A stretch of 64,000 nt of DNA from Oceanisphaera profunda (lineage in GTDB: Bacteria; Pseudomonadota; Gammaproteobacteria; Enterobacterales; Aeromonadaceae): NCBI RefSeq assembly GCF_002157895.1, contig NZ_CP021377.1, positions 1,860,001-1,924,000 of the forward strand. The letters are read 5' to 3'. Of the stretch, positions 43,570 to 51,542 are shown piece after piece (the stretch's first letter is position 1; every line of letters begins with the position of its first letter). Below the pieces are notes generated by a model that was not told the origin of the DNA, made no database searches, and saw nothing but the letters and a program-made list of their open reading frames with translations. The translations under genes were made by a program, and so were the position numbers.

Positions 43570-44457
43570 TTATGGTTTTGTGAGCTTGGTAGCACTGGCT
43601 GTGACCAAAGCTTGAGGTTTTAACCACCATTGATTGAGCGCCAGTGAGGCTAACAAGATGGCGCCGCCTAAGCTTAAACGTAATAGGTCTGCATCTCGGT
43701 TCCAGATCAAGAGATTGACCACTAAACCCGCAGGAACTAAGGCGTTGTTCATGATTGCCAGCGCACCTGCATTCACTAAAGTCGCGCCTTTATTCCATAA
43801 AAAATAGCCTAAACCAGACGCACCTACGCCTAACCATAACAAGATACCCCACTGCAAATTCGTAGAGGGATAAACCGGCGTGCCTAACCACCACCAAGCG
43901 GGCACGGCTATCGCTAATGCGCCTAGGTAAAAGTAGCCAAATAGTTTATGTTGCGGTGCAACAGGCTGATAGCGTTCGAGCAGTACTTTATAACCCACCT
44001 GACCGAGGGCAAAGCAAAGATTAGCGCCTTGTACCACGGCAAAACCCAACCAGTAATCTTGGCTTAGGCCATTAAAGCGGATCACCAGCGCCCCTAATAC
44101 GGCAAGGGCGGCGGTGAGCAAATAGCCCGGATTAAAGCGTTGATGCAGCAAGTCATAAATAAGGGTGACGTAAATGGGCGTCAGTACCGTAAAAATCAGT
44201 ACTTCTGGCACGCTGAGCAGCAAAAATGATTGATAGTAAAATAAATACATTACGCCTAACTGCAGCGCACCACAGGCCATAATACCCAACGCCAAGCGAG
44301 GCGGCTGGCGCCAGGATAAAAACGGTAAAAACAGCAAAGTGGCCAAGAACACGCGGCTAACTACCGAGAAATAGCTATCTACGCTTCCAGCTAGGTAAAC
44401 GCCAATTAAGCTAAATGAAAAGGCCCACAACAGAGTGACGGCAACGAGATAAGGCAT
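43570..44457 (-). CDS. EamA/DMT-family transporter, second paralogue (295 aa)
   Basis: A ten-helix inner-membrane exporter or importer of the drug/metabolite superfamily, with two EamA repeats (about 1-130 and 140-285). Family marks are 'LLWAFSFSLIGVYLAG', 'VPEVLIFTVLTPIYVTLIYD' and 'LGVGASGLGYFLWNKGATLVNAG'. It is not similar in detail to the DMT protein at 2560. The substrate is unknown; the type resembles those annotated as carboxylate/amino acid/amine transporters. The ribosome binding site before the ATG is weak. It is 77 bp upstream of acuI on the same strand, so they might be co-transcribed. Confidence 0.85.
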   Translation of the reverse strand: MPYLVAVTLLWAFSFSLIGVYLAGSVDSYFSVVSRVFLATLLFLPFLSWRQPPRLALGIMACGALQLGVMYLFYYQSFLLLSVPEVLIFTVLTPIYVTLIYDLLHQRFNPGYLLTAALAVLGALVIRFNGLSQDYWLGFAVVQGANLCFALGQVGYKVLLERYQPVAPQHKLFGYFYLGALAIAVPAWWWLGTPVYPSTNLQWGILLWLGVGASGLGYFLWNKGATLVNAGALAIMNNALVPAGLVVNLLIWNRDADLLRLSLGGAILLASLALNQWWLKPQALVTASATKLTKP

Positions 44458-44516
44458 GAAATTAAGCTAAATTGAGAGAAGATAGGCACAATAATAGCAA
44501 AAAAGTGCCCTGCGGG

Positions 44517-44617
44517 CAGCGCCGAGCGCCGAGCGCCTAGCATCAAGCTAAACAAAAGACGGTGTTGTTGTTTATGCCGTCTTCCTGATGGAAATCAGGA
44601 TCTCGCCGTCGGTCTTT
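44517..44617. repeat. Composite intergenic repeat, copy 3 (shortened)
   Basis: GCGCCGAGCGCCGAGCGCCT, then ATGCCGTCTTCCTGATGG/AAATCAGGATCTCGCCGTC, which folds as a single hairpin. The CGGTATCTCG segment of copies 1 and 2 is missing or rearranged. Confidence 0.55.
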
Positions 44618-44655
44618 GTTTGCCCCCTCACACCTATCCCTTCACTGATTTACAG

Positions 44656-44972
44656 GCATAAAAAAAGCCGATGCATAGCATCGGCCTGGGAACCATTTAA
44701 GGTGTGTCATAAAAGGTATGACGTCCCTAAACAAGGTGGTTAATACCACACGCAGAACTTTCGGGCTTAAACCCTAATAAGTTGTCAGCGTGATTATCCA
44801 CGCTGCCAGACCGACATTATTCTGTTGTTATTGCGCTTATCGAATTACCTCGAATAATTCGCTAACCACAATAGACAGGCAGTACCCCCCATGATGCCAC
44901 CGTGCCCAGAACCTTGTTGAACTGACTGCTGGATGAATTACTTCATCACGCCGACGATAAACTTGTTTAACG
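44656..44972 (-). ncRNA. Candidate structured RNA with serial hairpins
   Basis: On the minus strand a perfect TTGACA (44999-45004) with a TAGAAT (44978-44983; short 15-bp spacer) could start a transcript near 44970. The transcript would contain these stems in order: GATGAA/TTCATC (44932-44947), CGAATTA/TAATTCG (44841-44861), CAGCGTG/CACGCTG (44786-44805), GTGGT/ACCAC (44736-44749) and GTCATA/TATGAC (44706-44722). It would end at the terminator GCCGATGC/GCATCGGC plus seven T (44660-44685). No ORF of note lies within. I cannot match it to 6S, CsrB, GcvB or other known RNAs. An alternative is a long untranslated leader or a set of operators for the divergent LysR gene. Confidence 0.45.
44660..44685 (-). 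terminator. Terminator of the candidate structured RNA
   Basis: A perfect 8-bp stem GCCGATGC/GCATCGGC with loop TAT and a run of seven T on the minus strand. No minus-strand protein gene ends before it. Confidence 0.85.
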
Positions 44973-45040
44973 ACGCCATTCTATGGTCAGATAACCCATG
45001 TCAAAAATGAATTATCAGCATAAAGCTATGGTCTACATCG

Positions 45041-45964
45041 ATGGATAACTTATACCAACGGCTCGATCTCAATCTACTGCGGGTGTTTGATGTGCTTATG
45101 CACTGCCGCAACGTGACCCGCGCCGCCGAACAACTCAATTTATCTCAGTCTACGGTAAGTCATGCGCTGGCTCGCTTGCGCCAAGCCTTAGACGATCCGT
45201 TATTTGTGATGACGCGTAAAGAAATGCGTCCCACCCAACGAGCGCTGGCGCTGGCGGCACCGGTGCGCCAATCCTTGATGTTGCTTGAGCAGGGCATACG
45301 CCAATCTGCCAGTTTTGATCCGGCAGTGTCGGCGCGTACCTTTCGCCTCGCCGTGCCTTCTTCCATTGAGCACGGTGCCGTGCCGTTATTGGTGGAATTA
45401 TTGCACCAGCGTGCGCCGGCCTGTCGTTTAGCGGTAACTGAATTAGTGCATTCTGATTACGAAGATACCTTGTCGCGCGGCGGCATGGACTTTGTGGTGG
45501 CCTTCGCCAGTGGTGATCATTTATCGCCACGACTAAAAGTAGAGCCTTGGTTTGATAATGCAATGGTGTGTTTGTCGGCGGCAGGCAGTGACTTGCCAAT
45601 ACGTTTAAGTGCCGAGCAACTGGTGAGCTGGAGCCATGTGTCTACGTCTACCTGGGGCCATAATCAGACCTTGGTAGAAAACTGGCTGAAGAAAAAAGGC
45701 TTAGAGCGGCCGATTGCGGTGTGGGTGCCAAGCTTTGAGGCGCTGCCTAAGCTGTTGGCGACGGGGCGCTATTTGGCGATGGTGCCGGAATTAATCGCCC
45801 GGGATTTTTGCCATTTTTATCCGCTACAACAGCATCAATTAAGCGAGCCGTTGCGCAGCACCTATGTACTGGCTCAGCATCCGTTAACCGAATTTGATCC
45901 GGCATTGATTTGGTTTCGACAGTTATTAAATGAAGTAGGCGACAGCTTGCGGCCATCGCCTTAA
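45041..45964 (+). CDS. LysR-family transcriptional regulator (307 aa)
   Basis: An N-terminal winged helix-turn-helix (about 8-66, 'VTRAAEQLNLSQSTVSHALA') is followed by a type-2 periplasmic-binding-like effector domain (about 95-300). The family length is normal. LysR proteins usually control a divergent neighbour; the divergent unit here is the candidate RNA region and, past it, the DMT transporter gene. The ligand is unknown. No clear ribosome binding site precedes the ATG at 45041. uspA is convergent. Confidence 0.9.
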   Translation: MDNLYQRLDLNLLRVFDVLMHCRNVTRAAEQLNLSQSTVSHALARLRQALDDPLFVMTRKEMRPTQRALALAAPVRQSLMLLEQGIRQSASFDPAVSARTFRLAVPSSIEHGAVPLLVELLHQRAPACRLAVTELVHSDYEDTLSRGGMDFVVAFASGDHLSPRLKVEPWFDNAMVCLSAAGSDLPIRLSAEQLVSWSHVSTSTWGHNQTLVENWLKKKGLERPIAVWVPSFEALPKLLATGRYLAMVPELIARDFCHFYPLQQHQLSEPLRSTYVLAQHPLTEFDPALIWFRQLLNEVGDSLRPSP

Positions 45965-45983
45965 GTACGGTTTAAAGTGCGGT

Positions 45984-46430
45984 TTACTTTTTATTCTTAG
46001 GCAGGGGCACCACTAATAAATCGCAGGGTACTGTGTTCATCAGCTGGCGGGCAGAAGAAGTGAGCAAGCTCCAAAAGCTCTGTTCGTGGCCGCAAATCAG
46101 TAAATCAATGCCGTGTACATCAACGGCTTCATTGACCTTGAGTGCCAGATCGCCACAAATCACTAGCTTTTTCTCTATCGGATAGTCGATAGCGCCTATG
46201 TATTCTTCAAGCCGCTGTTTAGCATCGGCGACCACTTGGTCTTGAATATTGTCGATGTCGATATCGATCATTTCGGTATAGAGGTCTTTCAAGTCCACGT
46301 CCACGTGGATCACCGACAGCAAGGCATTATTGGCGCGCGCCCGATCCACAGCCTTAGCAATCACCTTACGATTGCTTTCGGTCATGTCGACGGCCGCCAA
46401 TATATGCTTATATTTATAGGGTTCTGTCAT
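45984..46430 (-). CDS. uspA: Universal stress protein A (148 aa)
   Basis: A small cytosolic USP-fold protein induced by growth arrest. It aligns with E. coli UspA from 'YKHILAAVDM' and 'VIHVDVDLKDLYTEMIDIDI' to 'LLICGHEQSFWSLLTSSARQLMN' and 'VPCDLLVVPL' in order. As in UspA, the ATP-binding GxxGxxG...S/T motif is missing, which separates it from ATP-binding USPs. AAGGAG precedes the ATG by seven bases. It is convergent with the LysR gene, 19 bp apart, without an obvious terminator between. Confidence 0.93.
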   Translation of the reverse strand: MTEPYKYKHILAAVDMTESNRKVIAKAVDRARANNALLSVIHVDVDLKDLYTEMIDIDIDNIQDQVVADAKQRLEEYIGAIDYPIEKKLVICGDLALKVNEAVDVHGIDLLICGHEQSFWSLLTSSARQLMNTVPCDLLVVPLPKNKK

Positions 46431-46664
46431 GACACTTCTCCTTTTTCATAACTCTATCAATCCATTAGTAGATAAAACGTGAGTTACTTAGAAATTTTAC
46501 ACCTTTGGCAGCATAGGCTAAAGATTGGCCCCTGCACAAGGGCGAGCGGCTAGTCCAATGGTCTTATCGTGAGAGTGAGGCGTAAGGTGTGAGGGGCATA
46601 CACGCCGCATCCGCTTTGTTTTTCGCCTCGCTCTTACTTAACTCTTCACCTAACACATCACCCT

Positions 46665-47474
46665 TTACCCCTCACGTTTTTTAAGCACTTCCGTTAATGC
46701 GCCTATTTCAGCTCTTAATTGAGTGACTTCTTGCTGCAAGCTGTGGAGGTGCTCTGTTACTTCTTGGCGCTGTTGCGTGTCGTTGGCTTGTTGCTGACGA
46801 TCCGACTCTTCAGCTTTGGGCGTTAATAAGCTGGACGCCACCAGACCCGAGATACCGGCAAAAATAGAGACACCGGTTAAAATCACCAGCGCCGAAATTA
46901 CCCGCCCCGCTGTGGTGATCGGATAATAATCTCCGTAGCCCACGGTAGAGATGGTCACCAAGGCCCACCAGATGGCATCTTCTGCGGTTTCAATATTCGA
47001 GCCAGGATTGCCTGCTTCCGTCATCAAGATAGCAATGGCACTGCCGCCAAGCACCACCAGCAAAATCAACAGCATGGAGGCCAGCATGGTGCTTTCGCTG
47101 TGTTTTAGTAAATAACGGACCGCCTGATTGGCCACTCGCAGCATACGCAGCACGCGCAATACTTGGAAAATTCGGCCATAACGGAAGATATCGATGGCCG
47201 GAATAGAAGCGATAAAATCAATCCAGTGGATCGCTAAAAATTGTTTCTTATCGCGGGCGCTAAATAAGCCGTAAAAGAAATGGCTCAGTAACACCATACA
47301 AATGCCGGTATCGAGTTTTAGCAGCAGTTCTTTTTCATCGCCCTCAAAGGGCCCAAACTGATGCAGAACTATGAGCACTACCGAAATGATGGACAGCACC
47401 ATCATTACGATATCAAAGGCGCTGGGGGGTAATATGCGTACGTTTTTATCCACGGGCGATCCTGTGTTTTTCAT
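46665..47474 (-). CDS. Voltage-gated-type potassium channel / ion transporter (269 aa)
   Basis: A six-helix channel subunit. Helices S1-S4 span about 18-130, with an S4-like arginine series in 'RYGRIFQVLRVLRMLRVANQ' (about 98-117). The pore helix and selectivity filter are 'AIWWALVTISTVGYGDYYP' near 165-185, giving a K+ channel signature TVGYGD. A cytoplasmic tail with heptads ('LHSLQQEVTQLRAEIGAL') probably forms a coiled coil for tetramerisation. I take the ATG at 47472-47474, although a GTG immediately before it is equally possible. It is monocistronic. Confidence 0.92.
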   Translation of the reverse strand: MKNTGSPVDKNVRILPPSAFDIVMMVLSIISVVLIVLHQFGPFEGDEKELLLKLDTGICMVLLSHFFYGLFSARDKKQFLAIHWIDFIASIPAIDIFRYGRIFQVLRVLRMLRVANQAVRYLLKHSESTMLASMLLILLVVLGGSAIAILMTEAGNPGSNIETAEDAIWWALVTISTVGYGDYYPITTAGRVISALVILTGVSIFAGISGLVASSLLTPKAEESDRQQQANDTQQRQEVTEHLHSLQQEVTQLRAEIGALTEVLKKREG

Positions 47475-47582
47475 CACGAGTTTGCTAATGATAGTTAAGC
47501 CAGTAATTGATAATTAAGCCACAGTGCGTCCATAAAACGCGGCTGCAGTGCATGACCATACTGCGACCGTTAGGCTCAGCCG

Positions 47583-48797
47583 CTACGGTAAGGTGGCTTG
47601 TAACAGATAACGACGGGGCGTGTGCTGCAGATCAGTAAAGAGGCCAAGCTGCACCTGATAACCTTGCTCCTCAAGAAACAAGGCTTTATCCAGTAGCAGC
47701 CATAACTCCAGTAAATAGCGGTAACGGTGGCGCACAAATTCGATGCGTTTCACTAGCAATCGACGGGATGCTGCGAGTGCCAGCCAATGCTCACTGTCGA
47801 TAATATGAGGAGGGGTGAGTGATTTTTTCTCGCAGGCCCACAGCACGAAGTCGCTAAAATCGCCGCTGAGCAGTCGCTTAGGAAAGCTGGGTAAAGGTAG
47901 ATAGCTGCTATCAGCCGTGAGGGTTTGTTGCAGTTCATCGAAGGCCAAGCGCCACGTCAGTTCGATATGACGTAAACGGCGCACTCGCTCGCCACCGGTG
48001 ATTTGTTGCTGCAAAGGCAGGCGCAAGCTGTGACGATCTAATTGTAAGTCGTGCTGCTGGCCTGCTTGCGAGAGTGGCTGATAATGCTCATCTGCAATCA
48101 GGTGATAACAGCAAGGCGACACCGCCAGTTGCTGGGTGCCAGCCGCCGCCGCATGCTCAAGAAAGCGCAAGTGCAGCTCGCCGCAGGCATGCAAAGCTAC
48201 CGCGATTTGTTGCGGCTTAAATAAAGCTGCCGCTTGTGGGCTTAGGGCATTGGCACAGACAAACTCATGGGGCAGTTGTAGTTGATTGGCTAATGCTTCG
48301 CCTTGGGTACATAAATCTGGCGCCCATTCTAGGCTGGTCACCTTGGGCGCACCTTGTTGAGCGAGGAGCCGACCTAAGTGCCCTTTACCGGCACACCATT
48401 CTAATATCGGCTGAGTAAGGGTAACGCCTTCGAACTTGTGGTTAATAGCATGAATATTGGCGGCAAAGTCTTTGATCTGCGCCCATTTTCGACCGCCGAT
48501 GCCACTGCTCCAGCGCGGCGTGGCGTAATTGGGGGCTCGGGCTAGCTCAGGCAAGGTTAATTGCTGTGAGCTCAATAACTCGGGGCGGTACTGGCTCAAC
48601 CAAGCAAATGCCGCGTCGTCATCTGCATCCAGCGTATCCAGCTCATCTTCATCGAGTGCCTGTAACGGCTTGGCTAATTCTGGCCAAGGCAGCTGGGTGC
48701 AGCTGAAAGGCGTATGTTGCCAGTCGTGACGAGCGTGCTGCAGCAGTAGGCTGAGCTGTAAAAAGGTGTCGGCATGGGTGGGGGTATAGTTACTCAT
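47583..48797 (-). CDS. SAM-dependent methyltransferase of the PF13679 type (404 aa)
   Basis: A class-I methyltransferase of unknown target. The SAM motif is 'ILEWCAGKGHLGRLLAQQG' (about 130-148), followed by 'VTSLEWAPDLC' and 'AVALHACGELHLRFLEHA'. 'VSPCCYHLI' (near 226) is the Cys-Cys-Tyr-His block typical of the GSTCD/TRM13-like domain, suggesting an RNA substrate. The N-terminal 100 residues and the C-terminal 150 are not recognisable. The gene is monocistronic with a weak ribosome binding site and is divergent from the flavoprotein gene. Confidence 0.82.
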   Translation of the reverse strand: MSNYTPTHADTFLQLSLLLQHARHDWQHTPFSCTQLPWPELAKPLQALDEDELDTLDADDDAAFAWLSQYRPELLSSQQLTLPELARAPNYATPRWSSGIGGRKWAQIKDFAANIHAINHKFEGVTLTQPILEWCAGKGHLGRLLAQQGAPKVTSLEWAPDLCTQGEALANQLQLPHEFVCANALSPQAAALFKPQQIAVALHACGELHLRFLEHAAAAGTQQLAVSPCCYHLIADEHYQPLSQAGQQHDLQLDRHSLRLPLQQQITGGERVRRLRHIELTWRLAFDELQQTLTADSSYLPLPSFPKRLLSGDFSDFVLWACEKKSLTPPHIIDSEHWLALAASRRLLVKRIEFVRHRYRYLLELWLLLDKALFLEEQGYQVQLGLFTDLQHTPRRYLLQATLP

Positions 48798-48901
48798 GAG
48801 CGGATTATAACCTTGTCAGCAAGTGGGACCTAGCGTGTCGGCATAGCCGCAGCCTCATGGGAGCGGTAGAATAGCGCCTTTGTTAGGTTTGTGGAAAAAA
48901 C

Positions 48902-50113
48902 ATGAAAAGCTGGGATGTGATAGTACTGGGAGCCGGCGCCGCCGGATTAATGTGTGCAGCAGAGGCGGCTAAGCGTGGGCGTCGTGTTTTGTTGCTGGAT
49001 CATGCGAAGCGCATTGGCGGCAAAATCTTAATGTCGGGCGGTGGGCGCTGTAACTTTACCAACTACCATATAGAACCCAGTGCCTATCTGTGCCAAAACC
49101 CGCACTTTGTGAAATCGGCACTGGCTCGTTACACCCAGTGGGACTTTATTGGCATGGTAGAAAAACACGCCATTCCCTATCACGAGAAAACTCTAGGTCA
49201 GCTATTTTGTGACGAGTCGGCGCAAGATATCATCGATATGCTGCTAGAAGAGTGTAAAGACGCCGGTGTGACTATTAGCTCTCGCGCCCAAATTGGCCAG
49301 ATTGAGCGGCTCGGCGGTAACGATGATACGAGCGAGGCCGAAGGCTTTAGCGTGGCCACGGCCAGCGATACTTACACCTGTCAGTCCTTAGTAGTGGCCA
49401 CCGGTGGTTTGTCTATGCCTAAGCTTGGCGCTACGCCTTTTGGTTATCAGTTGGCCGAGCAATTTGGTTTAAAAGTGTTGCCGACTCGCGCCGGCTTAGT
49501 GCCCTTCACCTTACAGCCAGTCGACAAAGCTACCCTTGAGCCGCTGGCTGGCGTATCGCTACCGGTTGTGGCAACCAGTGAAGATGGCACCCGTTTTAGC
49601 GAAAATCTGCTGTTTACCCACAGAGGGTTGTCAGGCCCCGCAGTGCTGCAAATTTCGTCTTATTGGCAAGCGGGCGAGCAGGTGTTATTTGAGCTGCTGC
49701 CGGTCGGTAAATTGGCACAAGGTATCAAAGATCACCCTAATCAAGAGCTAAAAACCTGGCTGGGTCATCAGCTACCTAAACGCTTAGTAGAGGCGCTGTT
49801 TTTGAGAGAAGAGTGGGCGAGTACTCACATCACCAACAAGCCGCTCAAGCAATATGTACCCAAAGAAATTGCCGCCATTGAACAGCTGCTAAGCGCTTGG
49901 GCCATTAAGCCTGGCGGCTCTGAGGGTTATCGTACCGCTGAGGTTACGCTCGGTGGTGTGGACACCAATGAGTTGTCGTCCAAAACCATGATGGCCAAAA
50001 AAGTCCCTAACTTGTACTTTATCGGCGAAGTTGTCGACGTAACCGGTTGGTTAGGGGGCTATAATTTCCAGTGGGCCTGGAGTGCAGGTTGGTGTGCAGG
50101 GCAAGCGGTTTAA
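48902..50113 (+). CDS. HI0933/YhiN-family FAD-dependent oxidoreductase (403 aa)
   Basis: A flavoprotein of the HI0933-like family, uncharacterised biochemically. The FAD motif 'VIVLGAGAAGLMCAAEAAKR' (6-25) is followed by 'KILMSGGGRCNFTN' (about 42-55), the family hallmark. 'VVATGGLSMPKLGATPFGY' lies mid-protein and 'YFIGEVVDVTGWLGGYNFQW' near the C-terminus binds FAD. Length and ends match E. coli YhiN. TGGAA precedes the ATG. A strong bidirectional terminator follows. E. coli yhiN also lies near prlC/rsmJ (yhiQ), but here it is 12 kb away. Confidence 0.92.
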   Translation: MKSWDVIVLGAGAAGLMCAAEAAKRGRRVLLLDHAKRIGGKILMSGGGRCNFTNYHIEPSAYLCQNPHFVKSALARYTQWDFIGMVEKHAIPYHEKTLGQLFCDESAQDIIDMLLEECKDAGVTISSRAQIGQIERLGGNDDTSEAEGFSVATASDTYTCQSLVVATGGLSMPKLGATPFGYQLAEQFGLKVLPTRAGLVPFTLQPVDKATLEPLAGVSLPVVATSEDGTRFSENLLFTHRGLSGPAVLQISSYWQAGEQVLFELLPVGKLAQGIKDHPNQELKTWLGHQLPKRLVEALFLREEWASTHITNKPLKQYVPKEIAAIEQLLSAWAIKPGGSEGYRTAEVTLGGVDTNELSSKTMMAKKVPNLYFIGEVVDVTGWLGGYNFQWAWSAGWCAGQAV

Positions 50114-50157
50114 GTTTTATTGTCAGGGCAAAACAGCGTTAGTACCCGCTAAAAATA

Positions 50158-50195
50158 AAAACCCCATTACCACCTAGGTGGTAATGGGGTTTTTT
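50158..50195. terminator. Bidirectional terminator between the flavoprotein gene and the sulfur operon
   Basis: AACCCCATTACCACC and GGTGGTAATGGGGTT form a 15-bp stem with T-rich tails on both strands. Confidence 0.92.
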
Positions 50196-50252
50196 AGATC
50201 TGCTCTCTATTTAGTTATGGCCGCTATTTTATGTTCGCTTGCAGCCGGCAGG

Positions 50253-50432
50253 CTAAAAAATAGAGCAGTGGCCGCCGGATGGGGCTTGGCCGGAGCCGAT
50301 GGCGATAATGGGTGCTTCTAAGCGTAAGTTCACCGGCTGGGCATGATGCCAGTCCCAGACGAAGAAGCCGACCAGTAACGCCCAAAACAGCACAATACGT
50401 ATGCAACTTAACTTACTCATCTTAGTGCTCAT
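50253..50432 (-). CDS. 59-aa membrane peptide, last gene of the YeeE/rhodanese operon
   Basis: I do not recognise a family. The product has one membrane helix (about 11-26, 'IRIVLFWALLVGFFVWDW') and a short outer tail ending 'SGQAPSGGHCSIF' with a cysteine at position 57. It starts 13 bp after the YeeE/YedE stop codon, with GGGG seven bases before the ATG at 50430-50432, so translation in the operon is plausible. The C-terminal cysteine next to a sulfur transporter and a sulfurtransferase invites a persulfide-carrier idea, which is speculation. Confidence 0.6.
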   Translation of the reverse strand: MSTKMSKLSCIRIVLFWALLVGFFVWDWHHAQPVNLRLEAPIIAIGSGQAPSGGHCSIF

Positions 50433-50445
50433 CTTAATGCCCCTA

Positions 50446-51537
50446 TCAATAGCCAAAATAGCGGCGAATACGAACACCGACCAGCGAGCCTAAGAAGGCC
50501 ATCACTACCCAAATCCAACCATGAATACTACCTGTAGAAATACCACTGACCATGGCTCCCACGTTACAACCAAAGGCGAGGCGTGAGCTGTAGCCCAATA
50601 AGAAGCCGGCAATCAGTCCCACTATCCATTGTTGAGAGGTGAGCGGGTTAGACTTACCCGTCTTATTGCGGGAGAAAATCCATAAAGCCCCTGCCAAAAT
50701 ACCGATATTAGTAATGGAAGTGAGGTCTAAGAACACCGACTGCTGCAGTGCCGTGGCGTTAACCGGTTGGCTCCAAAAGGCATTAGTGGCGGGGTCAAAC
50801 AGGTTGCCTGCCTGCGCGATTTTAGCGGCCCATAAACCAAAGCCATAAACGACGCCCCAAGGCTGACCGGCTATTACCAAGTTTAAGACCGCCAGTAGTG
50901 CAATTAATACCGCACCTATTAGCAAGCTTTTACTGAACAGGCTGCGTGATACGCCACTGGTTTTGGACCAGCCCCACGCAGCCAAGCCGATTAGTGCTAA
51001 GCCTAAATAGGTGAGGCCGAGTGCGCCGCTTAAGCCCACTTCTGTCACTAAGCCTATGGGTTGTATCTGGCCTAGCTCTAACCACCAGCCCAAGTGTGCC
51101 GAGCCTAAAAAACTGCCCAGCGCAAATAGTGGCAGTATGGCCATGTTCAAGGGAATGCCTAATCCAGCTTTATACAAGGTGCCTGAGCCACAACCGTCAG
51201 CAATCTGCATGGCGGCGCCAAAAACTAAAGCGCCGATTAATAAGCTGATACTGGGTGGGCCAAGGGCGGCGCTTAACTCGGTAGGAAAGCTGGCCAGCAG
51301 CGGCATAGAAAAGGCGGCGGCAATAGCGAGCAGCAATAATTGTGCGAAAACGCCACTGGCATCGCGGCGCTCAATTAAGTGGCGCCACCCTGTGGTAAAG
51401 CCAAAGCGTGCGCCTGCCAACACGGCGCCTAACCCCATGCCCACCATAAAGAGTAAACTTTGGCGTACCGAGACAAACCAAAATAAGAATACGGCAAATA
51501 CCGCAAAGACTAAGGCCAACGCCCAACGATTGTTCAT
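50446..51537 (-). CDS. YeeE/YedE-family sulfur-compound transporter (363 aa)
   Basis: An inner-membrane protein with about ten helices forming two half-repeats. TsuA/YeeE relatives take up thiosulfate through a path lined with cysteines. Both hallmark cysteines are present: C116 in 'IADGCGSGTLYKAG' and C324 in 'LAFGCNVGAMVSG'. The start ATG lies five bases after the stop of the rhodanese gene, so the pair is translationally coupled. Thiosulfate or another inorganic sulfur anion delivered via the periplasmic sulfurtransferase is the most likely substrate. Confidence 0.9.
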   Translation of the reverse strand: MNNRWALALVFAVFAVFLFWFVSVRQSLLFMVGMGLGAVLAGARFGFTTGWRHLIERRDASGVFAQLLLLAIAAAFSMPLLASFPTELSAALGPPSISLLIGALVFGAAMQIADGCGSGTLYKAGLGIPLNMAILPLFALGSFLGSAHLGWWLELGQIQPIGLVTEVGLSGALGLTYLGLALIGLAAWGWSKTSGVSRSLFSKSLLIGAVLIALLAVLNLVIAGQPWGVVYGFGLWAAKIAQAGNLFDPATNAFWSQPVNATALQQSVFLDLTSITNIGILAGALWIFSRNKTGKSNPLTSQQWIVGLIAGFLLGYSSRLAFGCNVGAMVSGISTGSIHGWIWVVMAFLGSLVGVRIRRYFGY

Positions 51538-51542
51538 GTTAT

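Larger units (their letters stand above)
44458..45040. other. 583-bp gap with a composite repeat and a candidate structured RNA
   Basis: No protein gene is seen. The left part (44517-44617) is a shortened composite repeat; the right part (44660-45004) is a promoter-hairpins-terminator unit on the minus strand, described separately. Confidence 0.6.

Noticed and set aside
44656-44972. 6S RNA, CsrB, GcvB or tmRNA at this position
   Set aside because: The sequence lacks the long bulged stem of 6S, the repeated GGA loops of CsrB, the CA-rich segments of GcvB and the tRNA-like ends of tmRNA.
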